This document shows, piece by piece, positions 33,214-42,148 of a stretch of 64,000 nucleotides of DNA (position 1 is the stretch's first letter; every line of letters starts with the position of its first letter). Origin of the DNA: JAEUKA01 sp044228505 (GTDB lineage Bacteria; Myxococcota_A; Polyangia; Palsa-1104; JAEUJZ01). The stretch spans positions 17,361-81,360 of the forward strand of contig JBGAUT010000023.1 of the NCBI GenBank assembly GCA_044228505.1, read 5' to 3'. The position numbers and the translations under genes are program-made. The notes under the pieces were generated by a model. It saw only the letters and a program-made list of their open reading frames with translations, did no database searches and was not told the DNA's origin.

Positions 33214-34851
33214 TGGAGCTTGCTCGTGCGTACTTGTTTACCGCCTGTGCCTTCGGGTCTCCGAGATCGTCGGGCGACCGGTTCATTTGTCCGTCGTGCC
33301 TGGTCATCGGTTCGATATTTCCATCTGGTTTCTCGCCACCGCTGCGTGCTGAGCCTGGTCACGGTGCTGACGTTGTTAGGGGGGACGGCGAGCGCTCTGG
33401 CGCAGAGTCAGCCCGGCAAGCCACCCAGCGAGGCAGAGCTGCAAGAGTCGCTGCAGATGGCGCGTAGCACGGTGGGCGATCACAGCGCCTCCAGCAAAAG
33501 CGGCGCTCGCAAGTTCGATCTCCAAGCGCTGTGGTCGATGGCCCAGGGTCGGTTTCCTGGGATCATCGCGGCGCGGCAAACGGTCGATTCGGCACGGCAT
33601 GCGCGCAATGAGCAGATCTTTTTGCGGCTGCCCTCCGCAGACTTTTCTGGCTTTCTGTCGTGGTCGCCCAACGTCAAGTGCAAGGACACCGGGGAGATTG
33701 GGGCCGACGGCCAGCCACTGGCGCTCGGTGGTCCCGATCATTGCGTCGAAACCAACGTCGCCCAGACTCTGAACTCATCGACGATTCAGAACTACTTGCC
33801 CTTCTACGGCGCACTGGTTCAGCTCAACCTTCGGATCACGCAGCCGCTGTATACCTTCGGCAAGCTGACGGCGGCCTGGGAATTGGGGCAGACCGGGCTT
33901 GATATCGCGTCGGCGCAGTCGGACGGAGTGCGGCTCGACCATCAGTTGAACCTGCTGCGGGCCTACTTTGGACTCAAGTCGGCCCGGGCGGCGCTTGATA
34001 CCGTGAAAGAGGGCCACGAGCAGGTCACCAAATGGGTCAAGCAGATGGACATCGATCTGGAGGCGGGAAAAGGTTCGGCCTCCGAGATCGATCTGATGCG
34101 GCTCAAGGTCGCGGAGTCTCAAATCGAGCTCATCCTGATCGATCTAGAGCGCACGATTGGTTCGACCCTGGCAGCGCTACGCTACTTGGTCCAAGACAGT
34201 ACGGTCGATGTGGATGAAGAGGATCTAGCGCTTTGGAACGACGAAGATCATCCGCTCGACTATTACCTGGAGGCGGCGCTGCGCAACCGGCCCGAGTTGC
34301 GGGTGCTGAGAGCGACGGGTCAAGGTGCGCAGCTATATAAGAAGCTTCGCATCGCTGAGCTGTTGCCAAACTTTGGACTGATCGTGAACTTTGGCTACGG
34401 CTACGCGGGCGGCGTAAAAGACCCAAACCACGGCTTCATGAGCCGCCTAAACTACCTGGGAGCAGGGGGGGGGCTAGGGATGAACTGGGCGCTGGATGTG
34501 GGGCCCCGGATTGCGCGGCTGCAGCGAGCGATCTCCGACGTCAACGTCTTTGAGAGTCGGAAGCGCGAGCTGCTGGGGGGCGGGGCACTGGAAATTGAGC
34601 GCGCCTATAACGATGTTCGGGAGGCCAAGCGACGTCTAAAGACGGCGGAGGTCGCGGAGCGCAGGGCTCGCGGCTGGCTCCAAGGCATCAAGCAATCAAT
34701 CGACGTCGGCACTGCGGAGGGGCGTGATATGAACGATGCGCTTCGTACCTACTTTGAGCAGCACATCGCCGTACTTCGCGCCATCAACGACACCAACGTG
34801 GCGTGTGGTGCCCTTCGTCGCGTATCGGGACTAGAGGTCATTCCGAAATGA
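33205..34851 (+). CDS. TolC-family outer membrane efflux protein
   Basis: Up to 548 aa. The start is uncertain: TTG 33205 overlaps a hairpin, and GTG 33226 or 33247 are alternatives; no in-frame ATG precedes the signal peptide (VLSLVTVLTLLGGTASALA). The mature protein has the TolC pattern: two long helical halves with YTFGKL / LGQTGLDIA and GLGMNWALDVGPRIARL segments, heptad-rich helices and aromatic strand regions. It would form a trimeric outer-membrane channel. It overlaps the following MlaC-like gene by 4 bp (ATGA), an unusual pairing suggesting envelope lipid or efflux transport. Confidence 0.75.
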   Translation: MALWSLLVRTCLPPVPSGLRDRRATGSFVRRAWSSVRYFHLVSRHRCVLSLVTVLTLLGGTASALAQSQPGKPPSEAELQESLQMARSTVGDHSASSKSGARKFDLQALWSMAQGRFPGIIAARQTVDSARHARNEQIFLRLPSADFSGFLSWSPNVKCKDTGEIGADGQPLALGGPDHCVETNVAQTLNSSTIQNYLPFYGALVQLNLRITQPLYTFGKLTAAWELGQTGLDIASAQSDGVRLDHQLNLLRAYFGLKSARAALDTVKEGHEQVTKWVKQMDIDLEAGKGSASEIDLMRLKVAESQIELILIDLERTIGSTLAALRYLVQDSTVDVDEEDLALWNDEDHPLDYYLEAALRNRPELRVLRATGQGAQLYKKLRIAELLPNFGLIVNFGYGYAGGVKDPNHGFMSRLNYLGAGGGLGMNWALDVGPRIARLQRAISDVNVFESRKRELLGGGALEIERAYNDVREAKRRLKTAEVAERRARGWLQGIKQSIDVGTAEGRDMNDALRTYFEQHIAVLRAINDTNVACGALRRVSGLEVIPK

Positions 34852-35678
34852 GCAAGCAAAGATCTGTGATCGTGGGCTCGGTGCTTTCGCTGGCCCTTGG
34901 GGTTTCAGTGCCAGTGTGTATGCTGGCGCTCGATCTGCGGGTGGCGGCAGCGGCCACCCCAACGGCTGCGAGCCCCAAGGCCACGCTACAGCGGCTTAAC
35001 GGCTCGTGCGAAAGGCTGCTGCGAACCAAGACCGAGCCAGGCTCTGCCGAGGAAAAGCGGGTCAAGGACGAGATCAAGCTGCGCGCTTCCGAGCTGCTCG
35101 ACTACACCGAGCTGTGCAAGCGAGCCCTTGGTGAGCACTGGGACAAGATGGGCGAAGCGAAGCGAACCGAGTTTGTTTCGACGCTCAAAGAGCTGATCGA
35201 ACGGAACTACATTCGTCAGCTTCGGACGAACCTCGACTACGACGTCACGTACGGGGATGAGAGCCAGGACGCCACAGAGGCCAAGGTCGCGACCAGTCTT
35301 AAGCTGGCGACGAAGGGCAAGACCACCCAAGTCCAGATCGACTACCGGATGATCAAGAAGCCGGATGGCCGATGGATGGTCTATGACGTCATCACCGATG
35401 AACTGTCGCTGGTTCGCAACTATCGGACGCAGTTTCAGCGGATCATCGGGGGCAACAACTATGATGGTTTGCTCTCTCGGATGAAGAACAAGCTAAGCGA
35501 GGAGCAGAGCAAGGATGGCACCGCACCAGCCGCCGCACCAGCCGCTGCGCCTGTTCCGGCCCCCGCTCCGGCGACCGACAAGAAGGTAACTCCAGCAGCG
35601 CCAGCGGCCAAGACTCCGGCCAAGCCCCCCGGGACACCCAACGCTGCTCCCGCCAAGCCTGTCCCCGCAGGAAAGTAG
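34848..35678 (+). CDS. MlaC/Ttg2D-like periplasmic phospholipid-binding protein
   Basis: The product is 276 aa from ATG 34848. The signal peptide ends near RVAAAA. The core (about 40-205) has the MlaC pattern: LLRTKTEPG..., FVSTLKELIERNYIRQLR, DYRMIKKPDGRWMVYDVITDELSLVRNYRTQFQRII. MlaC shuttles phospholipids between membranes. A Pro/Ala-rich tail of about 50 residues at the C-terminus is additional to the usual family length. No mlaABDEF genes are in the window; its partner here is the TolC-like gene. Confidence 0.82.
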   Translation: MSKQRSVIVGSVLSLALGVSVPVCMLALDLRVAAAATPTAASPKATLQRLNGSCERLLRTKTEPGSAEEKRVKDEIKLRASELLDYTELCKRALGEHWDKMGEAKRTEFVSTLKELIERNYIRQLRTNLDYDVTYGDESQDATEAKVATSLKLATKGKTTQVQIDYRMIKKPDGRWMVYDVITDELSLVRNYRTQFQRIIGGNNYDGLLSRMKNKLSEEQSKDGTAPAAAPAAAPVPAPAPATDKKVTPAAPAAKTPAKPPGTPNAAPAKPVPAGK

Positions 35679-35712
35679 GCTGGGTACCACCAATCGAGAA
35701 AGGACTGCTGCG

Positions 35713-37068
35713 ATGGCTGAAGTGATTCCGTTTCGAGGCCTGGTGTACCGACCAACTGCTGCACTGGGTCAGGAGAGTCGGGATGCCTCGTCGCTCCTCG
35801 CTCCTCCGTATGATGTCATTGGTGAAGCAGAGCGCCGGAGCTTAGCCGGTCAGTCGGCATTCAATAGCGTTCATCTGATTCTTCCGCAGCCTCCGGTTGG
35901 GGCGGACAGCGATGCTCGTTATGCCGTGGCCGGTGCGACGCTTTTGGCATGGCAGCGCGGTCAGGTGGTGACTCGCGATGAGCAGCCAGCGTTTTATCGC
36001 TACCATCAGGTCTTTTCGCCGCCCGGTGAACCGACGGCGGCCAAGGTGGTTCGGCGGGGCTTCATTGCCCGAATCCGCCTGCATCGCTTTGCGGAGGGGG
36101 TGATCCTTCCCCACGAGCGAACACTGTCTGGTCCGAAGGTCGACCGCCTGAAGCTCAAGCGGGCCACGCGGACGCACCTGTCGCAAGTCTTTGGATTGTA
36201 TGATGATCCCGAGCGAAACGCGGACGCTGCGTTTGCGGCCATTGAGCAGTCTGCTCCGGAACTGCACGGCAAGACCGCCGATGGTGTGGAGCATCTTCTG
36301 TGGCGGTTGACGGACCCGGTGAAGGTGGCGGCGGTGCAGAGCGTGCTGCGCGATCGTCGCATCTACATCGCGGATGGGCATCACCGGTACGAGACGATGC
36401 TGGCACTGCGTGAGGAGTTACGCAAAGACCCAAGCTACTGTGGGCTCGACTCTGCGGTGGAGTACGGATCGATCTTCTTGTGCAACGTTCGCGATCCGGG
36501 ACTGTTTGTGTTCCCCACGCATCGTGTGCTGCACAGTCTGCCGGGGTTTGACCTTGGTGCGCTGCTGGCTCGACTGGAAGCTACCTTTTGGGTCGAGGAA
36601 CGGCCCGTTCCCACTGGCACCGAAGCGAAAGACGAGCTGGCGAAGCTGGGTGAAGCCAGTCCCAGCTATCTGTTGCTGTCGCGAGGGCGGGCGTTTTATC
36701 TGCGCCTGAAAGACGATGCCGATTTGTCGGTGCTACCTGGGCCCAAGGTTCTGCACAGCTTGGATGTGACCCTACTGCATGCGCTGGTCTTGGAGCAGGC
36801 GCTCGGGATTGATCGCAGCGCGCAGGAATCACAAACCTACCTTCGGTACGTGAAGGACAACGAGCAGGCGCTGGCGGCGGCTCGGGAGCCCGATGTGCAG
36901 GCCGTGTTCATGATGAACCCAACCAAGGTCACGCAGGTGATGGCGGTGTCGGAAGCGGGCGAAGTGATGCCGCAAAAATCGACCTACTTCTTCCCAAAGA
37001 TTGCCTCAGGCATTGTGTGCAACCCGCTCGACCCATCTGAATCGGTGAAGCACCAAGGAGCGCGGTAA
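35713..37068 (+). CDS. DUF1015 family protein
   Basis: The product is 451 aa. It opens with PFRGLVYRPTA and continues with APPYDVIGEAERRSLAGQSAFNSVHLILP, then IADGHHRYETMLALREEL and the C-terminal MPQKSTYFFPKIASG, all hallmarks of DUF1015. The family is widespread and often lies beside serine-pathway genes, but its biochemical role is not established. The TrmN6-like gene follows 3 bp downstream. Confidence 0.82.
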   Translation: MAEVIPFRGLVYRPTAALGQESRDASSLLAPPYDVIGEAERRSLAGQSAFNSVHLILPQPPVGADSDARYAVAGATLLAWQRGQVVTRDEQPAFYRYHQVFSPPGEPTAAKVVRRGFIARIRLHRFAEGVILPHERTLSGPKVDRLKLKRATRTHLSQVFGLYDDPERNADAAFAAIEQSAPELHGKTADGVEHLLWRLTDPVKVAAVQSVLRDRRIYIADGHHRYETMLALREELRKDPSYCGLDSAVEYGSIFLCNVRDPGLFVFPTHRVLHSLPGFDLGALLARLEATFWVEERPVPTGTEAKDELAKLGEASPSYLLLSRGRAFYLRLKDDADLSVLPGPKVLHSLDVTLLHALVLEQALGIDRSAQESQTYLRYVKDNEQALAAAREPDVQAVFMMNPTKVTQVMAVSEAGEVMPQKSTYFFPKIASGIVCNPLDPSESVKHQGAR

Positions 37069-37071
37069 GTC

Positions 37072-37836
37072 GTGTCCGCTGAGAGCCCGGCGTCCTCCCA
37101 GTTGGGGGAGCTGACCTGCGATTCGATCCTTCGCGGCCGGCTGCGGCTGTGGCAGCCGGTGGTTGGGTATCGCTTCAGCATTGATCCGCTGCTGCTGATT
37201 GACTTTGTGGCTGACGGCACCGTCGGTCGCGTGGCCGACTTGGGGGCGGGTGTAGGTGTGGTCGGGCTGGGGTTGGCGCGACGGTTTGATCGGGCGCAGG
37301 TGACGCTGGTCGAGCTTCAGCCGCGACTGGCGGAGCTATCCCGTCGCAATGTCACCGAAAACAGCCTGACCGAGCGCTGCCAGGTGGTTGAAGCGGATGT
37401 CGTGTCACCGACAACCAAGCAGGTGCTGGCTGGTGGTAGTTTTGAGCTCGTGGCCTCGTGTCCGCCGTATTATCCGGTGGGTCAGGGCGGCATCAACCCG
37501 GACAGCGAGGAAGCGATCGCCCGTCATGAGCTGCGATTGCCGCTGCCCAAGCTGGTGGCCGCTGCGAAGCGTCTGGTGGGATTTCGGGGTCGGGTCGCGC
37601 TGGTCTATCCGTCACCACGCCTGTCGGAGCTGCTGGTGGCACTGTCGGCATGTGCGTTGCCGGTACGTCGGCTGCGACTCGTGCATCCTCATATCGGTGA
37701 GCCTGCGCAGCGAGTCATGGTGGAAGCGCAGAAGGGCTACCGAGGCGGACTGGTCATTGAGCCGCCGCTGTACGTGCGCGAAGCCGACGGTCGCTATACC
37801 GCTCAAGCCCGTCGTGCCCTGGGTGAGCCTGATTAG
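37072..37836 (+). CDS. TrmN6-like tRNA/rRNA adenine-N6 methyltransferase
   Basis: The product is 254 aa from GTG 37072. QPVVGYRFSIDPLLLIDFV is the YfiC/TrmN6 opening. The SAM-binding motif is ADLGAGVGVVGLGLA and the acidic motif VTLVELQP. The catalytic motif, normally NPPY/NPPF in N6-adenine methyltransferases, reads SCPPYYP, so the Asn is Cys130. Substrate specificity (position 37 of tRNA-Val in E. coli) is therefore not assured. Confidence 0.75.
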   Translation: MSAESPASSQLGELTCDSILRGRLRLWQPVVGYRFSIDPLLLIDFVADGTVGRVADLGAGVGVVGLGLARRFDRAQVTLVELQPRLAELSRRNVTENSLTERCQVVEADVVSPTTKQVLAGGSFELVASCPPYYPVGQGGINPDSEEAIARHELRLPLPKLVAAAKRLVGFRGRVALVYPSPRLSELLVALSACALPVRRLRLVHPHIGEPAQRVMVEAQKGYRGGLVIEPPLYVREADGRYTAQARRALGEPD

Positions 37837-37889
37837 CCGCTGTCGAGGCTCGTCAGACATTTCTAACGACAACAACATGGAGGATTTCG

Positions 37890-38309
37890 ATGACCGTTCG
37901 TTCGCTGCTGGCTCTCTCTGTGCTGACCTTGGGTTTGGGTCTTGCCGGTTGTAAAGGAACACGACCGGATTCGCCCCTGACCGGCACCGAGTCACTGCAT
38001 CACCTGATGGAGTCCATGGAGAGCGCGGCCAAGCCGCTGTTTGCCCGGCCAGTGGGCGCGCCGCTCGCAGATGCCGAAATTCCTTCGTTGACCGCATCGG
38101 CGAATCGCATCCTGGCGATCAACTCAGCGGTGAAGACCCGCTTCGCAAGCAAGCAGCCAGCGACGTTCGTGGCTCATGCTGAGCAGCTCGAAAAAGGCAC
38201 GCAGGACTTGCTTGCGGCGTTGCAGGCGAAGGATGCGACTCAGGCCCAGGCGGCGATGAAGACCATCGATGGCGCGTGCGGGGCCTGCCACAAGGAGTTC
38301 AAGCAGTAG
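37890..38309 (+). CDS. Cytochrome c'-like lipoprotein (single CxxCH)
   Basis: The product is 139 aa, with GGAGG before the ATG. The lipobox is GLAGC. The mature chain is a predicted four-helix bundle, and the only haem-binding site is CGACHKEF at the extreme C-terminus, the placement seen in class II cytochromes c (cytochrome c' / c556). It is probably lipid-anchored in the periplasm and involved in electron transfer or gas binding. Confidence 0.75.
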   Translation: MTVRSLLALSVLTLGLGLAGCKGTRPDSPLTGTESLHHLMESMESAAKPLFARPVGAPLADAEIPSLTASANRILAINSAVKTRFASKQPATFVAHAEQLEKGTQDLLAALQAKDATQAQAAMKTIDGACGACHKEFKQ

Positions 38310-38324
38310 TAGCCTGAGGAGACG

Positions 38325-39794
38325 ATGGCTAGCCGTAACGCAGAGCGAGAGCGTTTTTTTGCTCGGCTCTCGCTTTTGCTCGGGTGTGCGCTGTTGGGGG
38401 TAGTGCTCGGGGGCGTGGCCTCTCGCATTCCTCGTCGGAAACCGGTTGCGCCGCCGGTTCCGGTGCCGGTGACAACGATCCTGCCCGTGGTGGAATCTGT
38501 TGCGCCACCGCTTGATCTGGCTGCCTCACTTCCACCAGCGGGTGTCCAGCCACCCCGCGAGTTGTGGGTGCTGGTGGTGGATCAGTCGGGACAGCCGATC
38601 GAAGGCGTATCGGTCTTGGCGAGGCCGGGTTTGATGACAAGCTCAGCGCCGGTGGGCAGTGCGCCGAGTCTGGGTGAGCTTGGGGTGTTGCCCGGGCCTC
38701 TGCCGTTCCCTGAAGAAGTCATCGCTGGGCAGACGCAGTCGTCTGGAGCACTGCAGCGCGGGGCTTCAACGATGACCAGCTGGGTCGCTAAGAGTGATGC
38801 CAAGGGGCTGGTGCATTTTGTGGGAGTGGCGAGCGGTCGGCTGCTACTGCTCGCGAATTATCTCGGTAAGAGTGCCTCCAATGAAGTGGAGGTTCCGAGT
38901 CCCGTGGTACCGACTGTGGCCGAGGCTGCTGTGCGGGTCGTGCTGCGCCTCGCGAGTCCGGTGGAGTGTGCCGAACCGCTGAGTGCTGATTCGACGGACC
39001 CTCTGCAATCGGTGAACGGGCTGTCCGCTCGGTCCGATCTGCGCGGCAGGGTTGTGGATCATCGAGGTTTTGCGGTGTCGACGGCACGGATCGATGTCCA
39101 GGTTGGATCGAGTCGAAGCCAGACGAGCTGTGACGCACGGGGTCAGTTTGTTCTGCCTTTGCTACCGGCTGGCGAGGCGCGGCTGTCGGTCCGGGCACCG
39201 GGATTTGCGCCGTTGCAGCAATCGGTTCGCATGGAGCAGCGCCGTGACGAACTGCGCATCGAGCTACGTCCAGGTGGGGGGCTGTCTGGACTGATCGAGG
39301 ACGTGCGGACTTCTGGACTTCCCGAGGGCATCAATGTGTGGCTAGAGCTGCCAAGTGGCGAGCGGTGGCCGATCCAAGTTGCACCGGATGGACATTTCTC
39401 GCAGGCGGGACTGCCATCGGGACAAGTGGTGCTGCGAGCGCGAGCAAGAGGTTATGCGCCGGTTCATCAGGTCGTCCAAGTGCCGGAGTCCGCATCGCCG
39501 GATCAGATTACGGTGCGTGATATCAGACTGCGCTTTGTTCGTGGGGGGCAGCTGATGGGGCAGGTACGTGGCCCGACTGGCAACGTCGAGGGGGCTGAGA
39601 TCCAAGTCCTCGGTGAAGACGGGCAAACGATTGCACGCACTCGCTCGGACCGGCGTGGCGAGTTCGAATTGATCGAGTTGCCGCCCGGTCGATTGCGCGT
39701 GCAGGTGAGTAGCGGCCAAGGGTCTGCGTCGCTGACTGTGGAACTGCGCTCCGGTGACCGTCAGCGGCAAGACATCGATCTGGGAACTCGCTAA
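38325..39794 (+). CDS. Carboxypeptidase-regulatory-like domain envelope protein
   Basis: The product is 489 aa, preceded by AGGAGA. An N-terminal TM/signal-anchor lies at about 14-33 (LSLLLGCALLGVVLGG), then a Pro-rich linker, then repeated beta-sandwich (CarboxypepD_reg / SdrD_B-like) modules: GQPIEGVSVLARP, LRGRVVDHRGFAVSTARIDV, GQFVLPLLPAGEARLSVRAPGFAP, GEFELIELPPGRLRVQV. These modules bind or present ligands and have no catalytic residues. It is separated by 15 bp from the cytochrome gene. Confidence 0.7.
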   Translation: MASRNAERERFFARLSLLLGCALLGVVLGGVASRIPRRKPVAPPVPVPVTTILPVVESVAPPLDLAASLPPAGVQPPRELWVLVVDQSGQPIEGVSVLARPGLMTSSAPVGSAPSLGELGVLPGPLPFPEEVIAGQTQSSGALQRGASTMTSWVAKSDAKGLVHFVGVASGRLLLLANYLGKSASNEVEVPSPVVPTVAEAAVRVVLRLASPVECAEPLSADSTDPLQSVNGLSARSDLRGRVVDHRGFAVSTARIDVQVGSSRSQTSCDARGQFVLPLLPAGEARLSVRAPGFAPLQQSVRMEQRRDELRIELRPGGGLSGLIEDVRTSGLPEGINVWLELPSGERWPIQVAPDGHFSQAGLPSGQVVLRARARGYAPVHQVVQVPESASPDQITVRDIRLRFVRGGQLMGQVRGPTGNVEGAEIQVLGEDGQTIARTRSDRRGEFELIELPPGRLRVQVSSGQGSASLTVELRSGDRQRQDIDLGTR

Positions 39795-39797
39795 GTG

Positions 39798-40934
39798 TTA
39801 GCGCGATGACTTCGCGAGCTTGAGGATTTCGTCGGCAATGCGGACCGATGCATCGGGCCTACCGAGCCGTTGACTGGCACTTGCCATCGCCGCAAGGATG
39901 GCGCGATCTTGGCACAGCTCGGCAATCACGCTGGCGAGAAGCTGCGGAGTGGTGTCCTTCTGCTGGAGGAGTCGCGCTGCGCCGTTTTCCACCAGATACC
40001 GCGCATTGTGGGTTTGGTGGTCGTCAGCGGCAAATGGGAAGGGGATCAGCACAGCAGGCCGTCCAATCGTCGTTAGCTCAGCCAGGGTCGTCGCTCCAGC
40101 GCGCCCGATCATGAGATCGCAGTCACGATACGCTTCTGCCATGTTGCCAATGAACGGCTCGACGTGGACCGATCGTCCAAATTCCTCGAGCTGCACGTAG
40201 CGGCTCTGCGTCGATTCCAGATCCGCTTGTCCGGTCTGGTGATGGAGCTGGATATGCAGCGACAGCGGCGTCAGCGCCGGCGGGGTGTTGCGGCACAGCT
40301 CGGTGATCGCATCGACGATCAGAGCGTTCACCGCCTTGGCTCCGAGTGAACCGCCAAGAACCAGGATGCGCACCGGCCCGGTCCGTTCGATGGGAACAGA
40401 GCTCGAATCGGCAATCGACTGCCGCACCGGGTTGCCGAGCAGCGCCACCTTGTGTGATGGAAAGTAGTGATTGGCGTGCGGAAAGGACGTGAAGACGGCC
40501 CGGGCAAATCGAGCCAGGATTCGGTTGGTTACGCCGGGAACCGAGTTCTGCTCAAGCACGACGGTTGGGATCTGGAGCACGGCCGCCAACAACACGACCG
40601 GGCCGGATGCATAACCACCCACGCCAACGACTACCTGCGGCCGCAGCCGGCGCAGCAACCGCAGCGTCTGAATCATTGCGAGCGGAAGCTTTACAACGGA
40701 TCGCAGGGTTGCCAGTACGCCTTGACCTTTGAGCCCCGAGACTTCGATGAGATCGAGCGGATACCCGGACTGCGGAACGACCTTGGCCTCGATGCCTCGT
40801 GCGGTGCCGACGAAGCGTACTTGAGCGCCGCGCTTGCTGAGCTGTTCGGCCAGCGCCAGGCCCGGAAAGAGATGTCCGCCCGTTCCACCGCCCGCAATCA
40901 GGACGCGAGCTGCTGGCGTCTGTGTCGCGCTCAT
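39798..40934 (-). CDS. murG: UDP-GlcNAc:lipid I N-acetylglucosaminyltransferase
   Basis: The product is 378 aa. Motifs: GGGTGGHLFPGLA (N-terminal glycine loop), GVGGYASGP, EQNSVPGVTNR, LGGSLGAKAVN and GRAGATTLAEL. It adds GlcNAc to lipid I to make lipid II on the inner face of the membrane. It overlaps the ftsW stop by 4 bp and is the last gene of the minus-strand dcw-type cluster. Confidence 0.95.
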   Translation of the reverse strand: MSATQTPAARVLIAGGGTGGHLFPGLALAEQLSKRGAQVRFVGTARGIEAKVVPQSGYPLDLIEVSGLKGQGVLATLRSVVKLPLAMIQTLRLLRRLRPQVVVGVGGYASGPVVLLAAVLQIPTVVLEQNSVPGVTNRILARFARAVFTSFPHANHYFPSHKVALLGNPVRQSIADSSSVPIERTGPVRILVLGGSLGAKAVNALIVDAITELCRNTPPALTPLSLHIQLHHQTGQADLESTQSRYVQLEEFGRSVHVEPFIGNMAEAYRDCDLMIGRAGATTLAELTTIGRPAVLIPFPFAADDHQTHNARYLVENGAARLLQQKDTTPQLLASVIAELCQDRAILAAMASASQRLGRPDASVRIADEILKLAKSSR

Positions 40935-42148
40935 GCGCGGGCTCCGGACAATCGGGGCAGCGCTCGGCGTCGGTTCTTACGCATCGGCAGAAAACGCTTC
41001 CAGGAGCGACCTTTGTTGCGCTTTTCGACCGGGGCCGGCTCCCGTCGCGAGATGTTGAGCAACATACCAATCGCGCACAGATCGATGACCAGCGTTGAGC
41101 CTCCGAACGACAGCAGCGGCAAGGTCAGTCCCTTGGTCGGAAGGGCACCAAGTACCACGCCAATGTTGAAGGTTGCCTGCAGTCCGAACATCGCCGTAAT
41201 CCCGATGGCCAGGTACATCCCAAACGCATCTCGGGCGCGGGCTGCGACCAGGCTGCCTCGTAGGATGAGTACTACGTAGAGCGCGATCACACAGGCTACG
41301 CCGAGGAAGCCCAGCTCTTCACCGATGATAGCCAAGATGTAATCGGTATGGGCCTCAGGGAGAAACAGCAGCTTTTGACGACTATCTCCTAGACCTTGGC
41401 CCGAGAGCCCACCCGAGCCGACGGCGATGAGCGAGGCGGCCATCTGATAGCCAAACGTGTCGCGAAACTGCCACGGATCAAGGAAGGCCAGGATGCGTCG
41501 TAACCGCCACGGCGTTCCCACAATCGTGTTGTAGACAATCGGCAGCGCTCCCAGTCCCGCAATCGCCAGAAAGCTAAAGCGAGTGCCAGCCACGAAAAGC
41601 ATGGTGATGGTGGTGCCACCAACGATCATGGCCGTACCGAGATCAGGCTGTTTCAGCAGCAGTCCCGAAAACAGTCCGCACACCAGCAGAGGTGGCAAAA
41701 ATCCGAGCAGGAAGGACCGAACCTTGTCCGCTTTTTTGGCCAAGATGTGAGCCAAAAAAATGATCAGCGCGACTTTGGCAAGCTCGGCGGGCTGAAACGA
41801 AAGTGGTCCCACGTGAAACCAGCGACGAGCCCCGTTGACCCGAGAGCCGACCACGAGCACTGCCGATAGCAGCAGCGTTGCGATGCCCAGGATTGGATAC
41901 GCCAGTCGTCGGTACAGCGAATAGTCGATGCGCATGGTCACCGCCATCCCGACCAGTCCGAGCAGCACCCAGACAAGATCCCGGACCAGGAAATAGCGGC
42001 TGTCGCCCATCTTCTGCTGTGCCAAGACCGCCGACGATGAATACACCATCACTAGGCCAAGCCCAACGAGCGCGAGCACGATGGAAAACAGCAACGGATC
42101 GGACCGATGCGGAGTCGGCTCGGGTAGCGATGTCCGCTCGCTTTTCAC
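40931..42148 (-). CDS. ftsW: Peptidoglycan glycosyltransferase / lipid II polymerase FtsW
   Basis: The product is 405 aa from GTG 42148. It is a SEDS-family protein with about 10 TM helices. Typical segments: GLVMVYSSSAVLA, NGARRW, QPAELAKVALIIFLAH, the essential DLGTAM Asp, LPEAHTDYILAIIGEELG and the terminal PLLSFGGSTLVIDLCAIG. It polymerises glycan strands at the septum. Start and stop overlap murD (GTGA) and murG (ATGA). Confidence 0.93.
   Translation of the reverse strand: MKSERTSLPEPTPHRSDPLLFSIVLALVGLGLVMVYSSSAVLAQQKMGDSRYFLVRDLVWVLLGLVGMAVTMRIDYSLYRRLAYPILGIATLLLSAVLVVGSRVNGARRWFHVGPLSFQPAELAKVALIIFLAHILAKKADKVRSFLLGFLPPLLVCGLFSGLLLKQPDLGTAMIVGGTTITMLFVAGTRFSFLAIAGLGALPIVYNTIVGTPWRLRRILAFLDPWQFRDTFGYQMAASLIAVGSGGLSGQGLGDSRQKLLFLPEAHTDYILAIIGEELGFLGVACVIALYVVLILRGSLVAARARDAFGMYLAIGITAMFGLQATFNIGVVLGALPTKGLTLPLLSFGGSTLVIDLCAIGMLLNISRREPAPVEKRNKGRSWKRFLPMRKNRRRALPRLSGARA

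Noticed and set aside
40467..41279. 270-codon plus-strand frame across murG and ftsW
   Set aside because: It lies opposite two unmistakable genes and has no recognisable motif.
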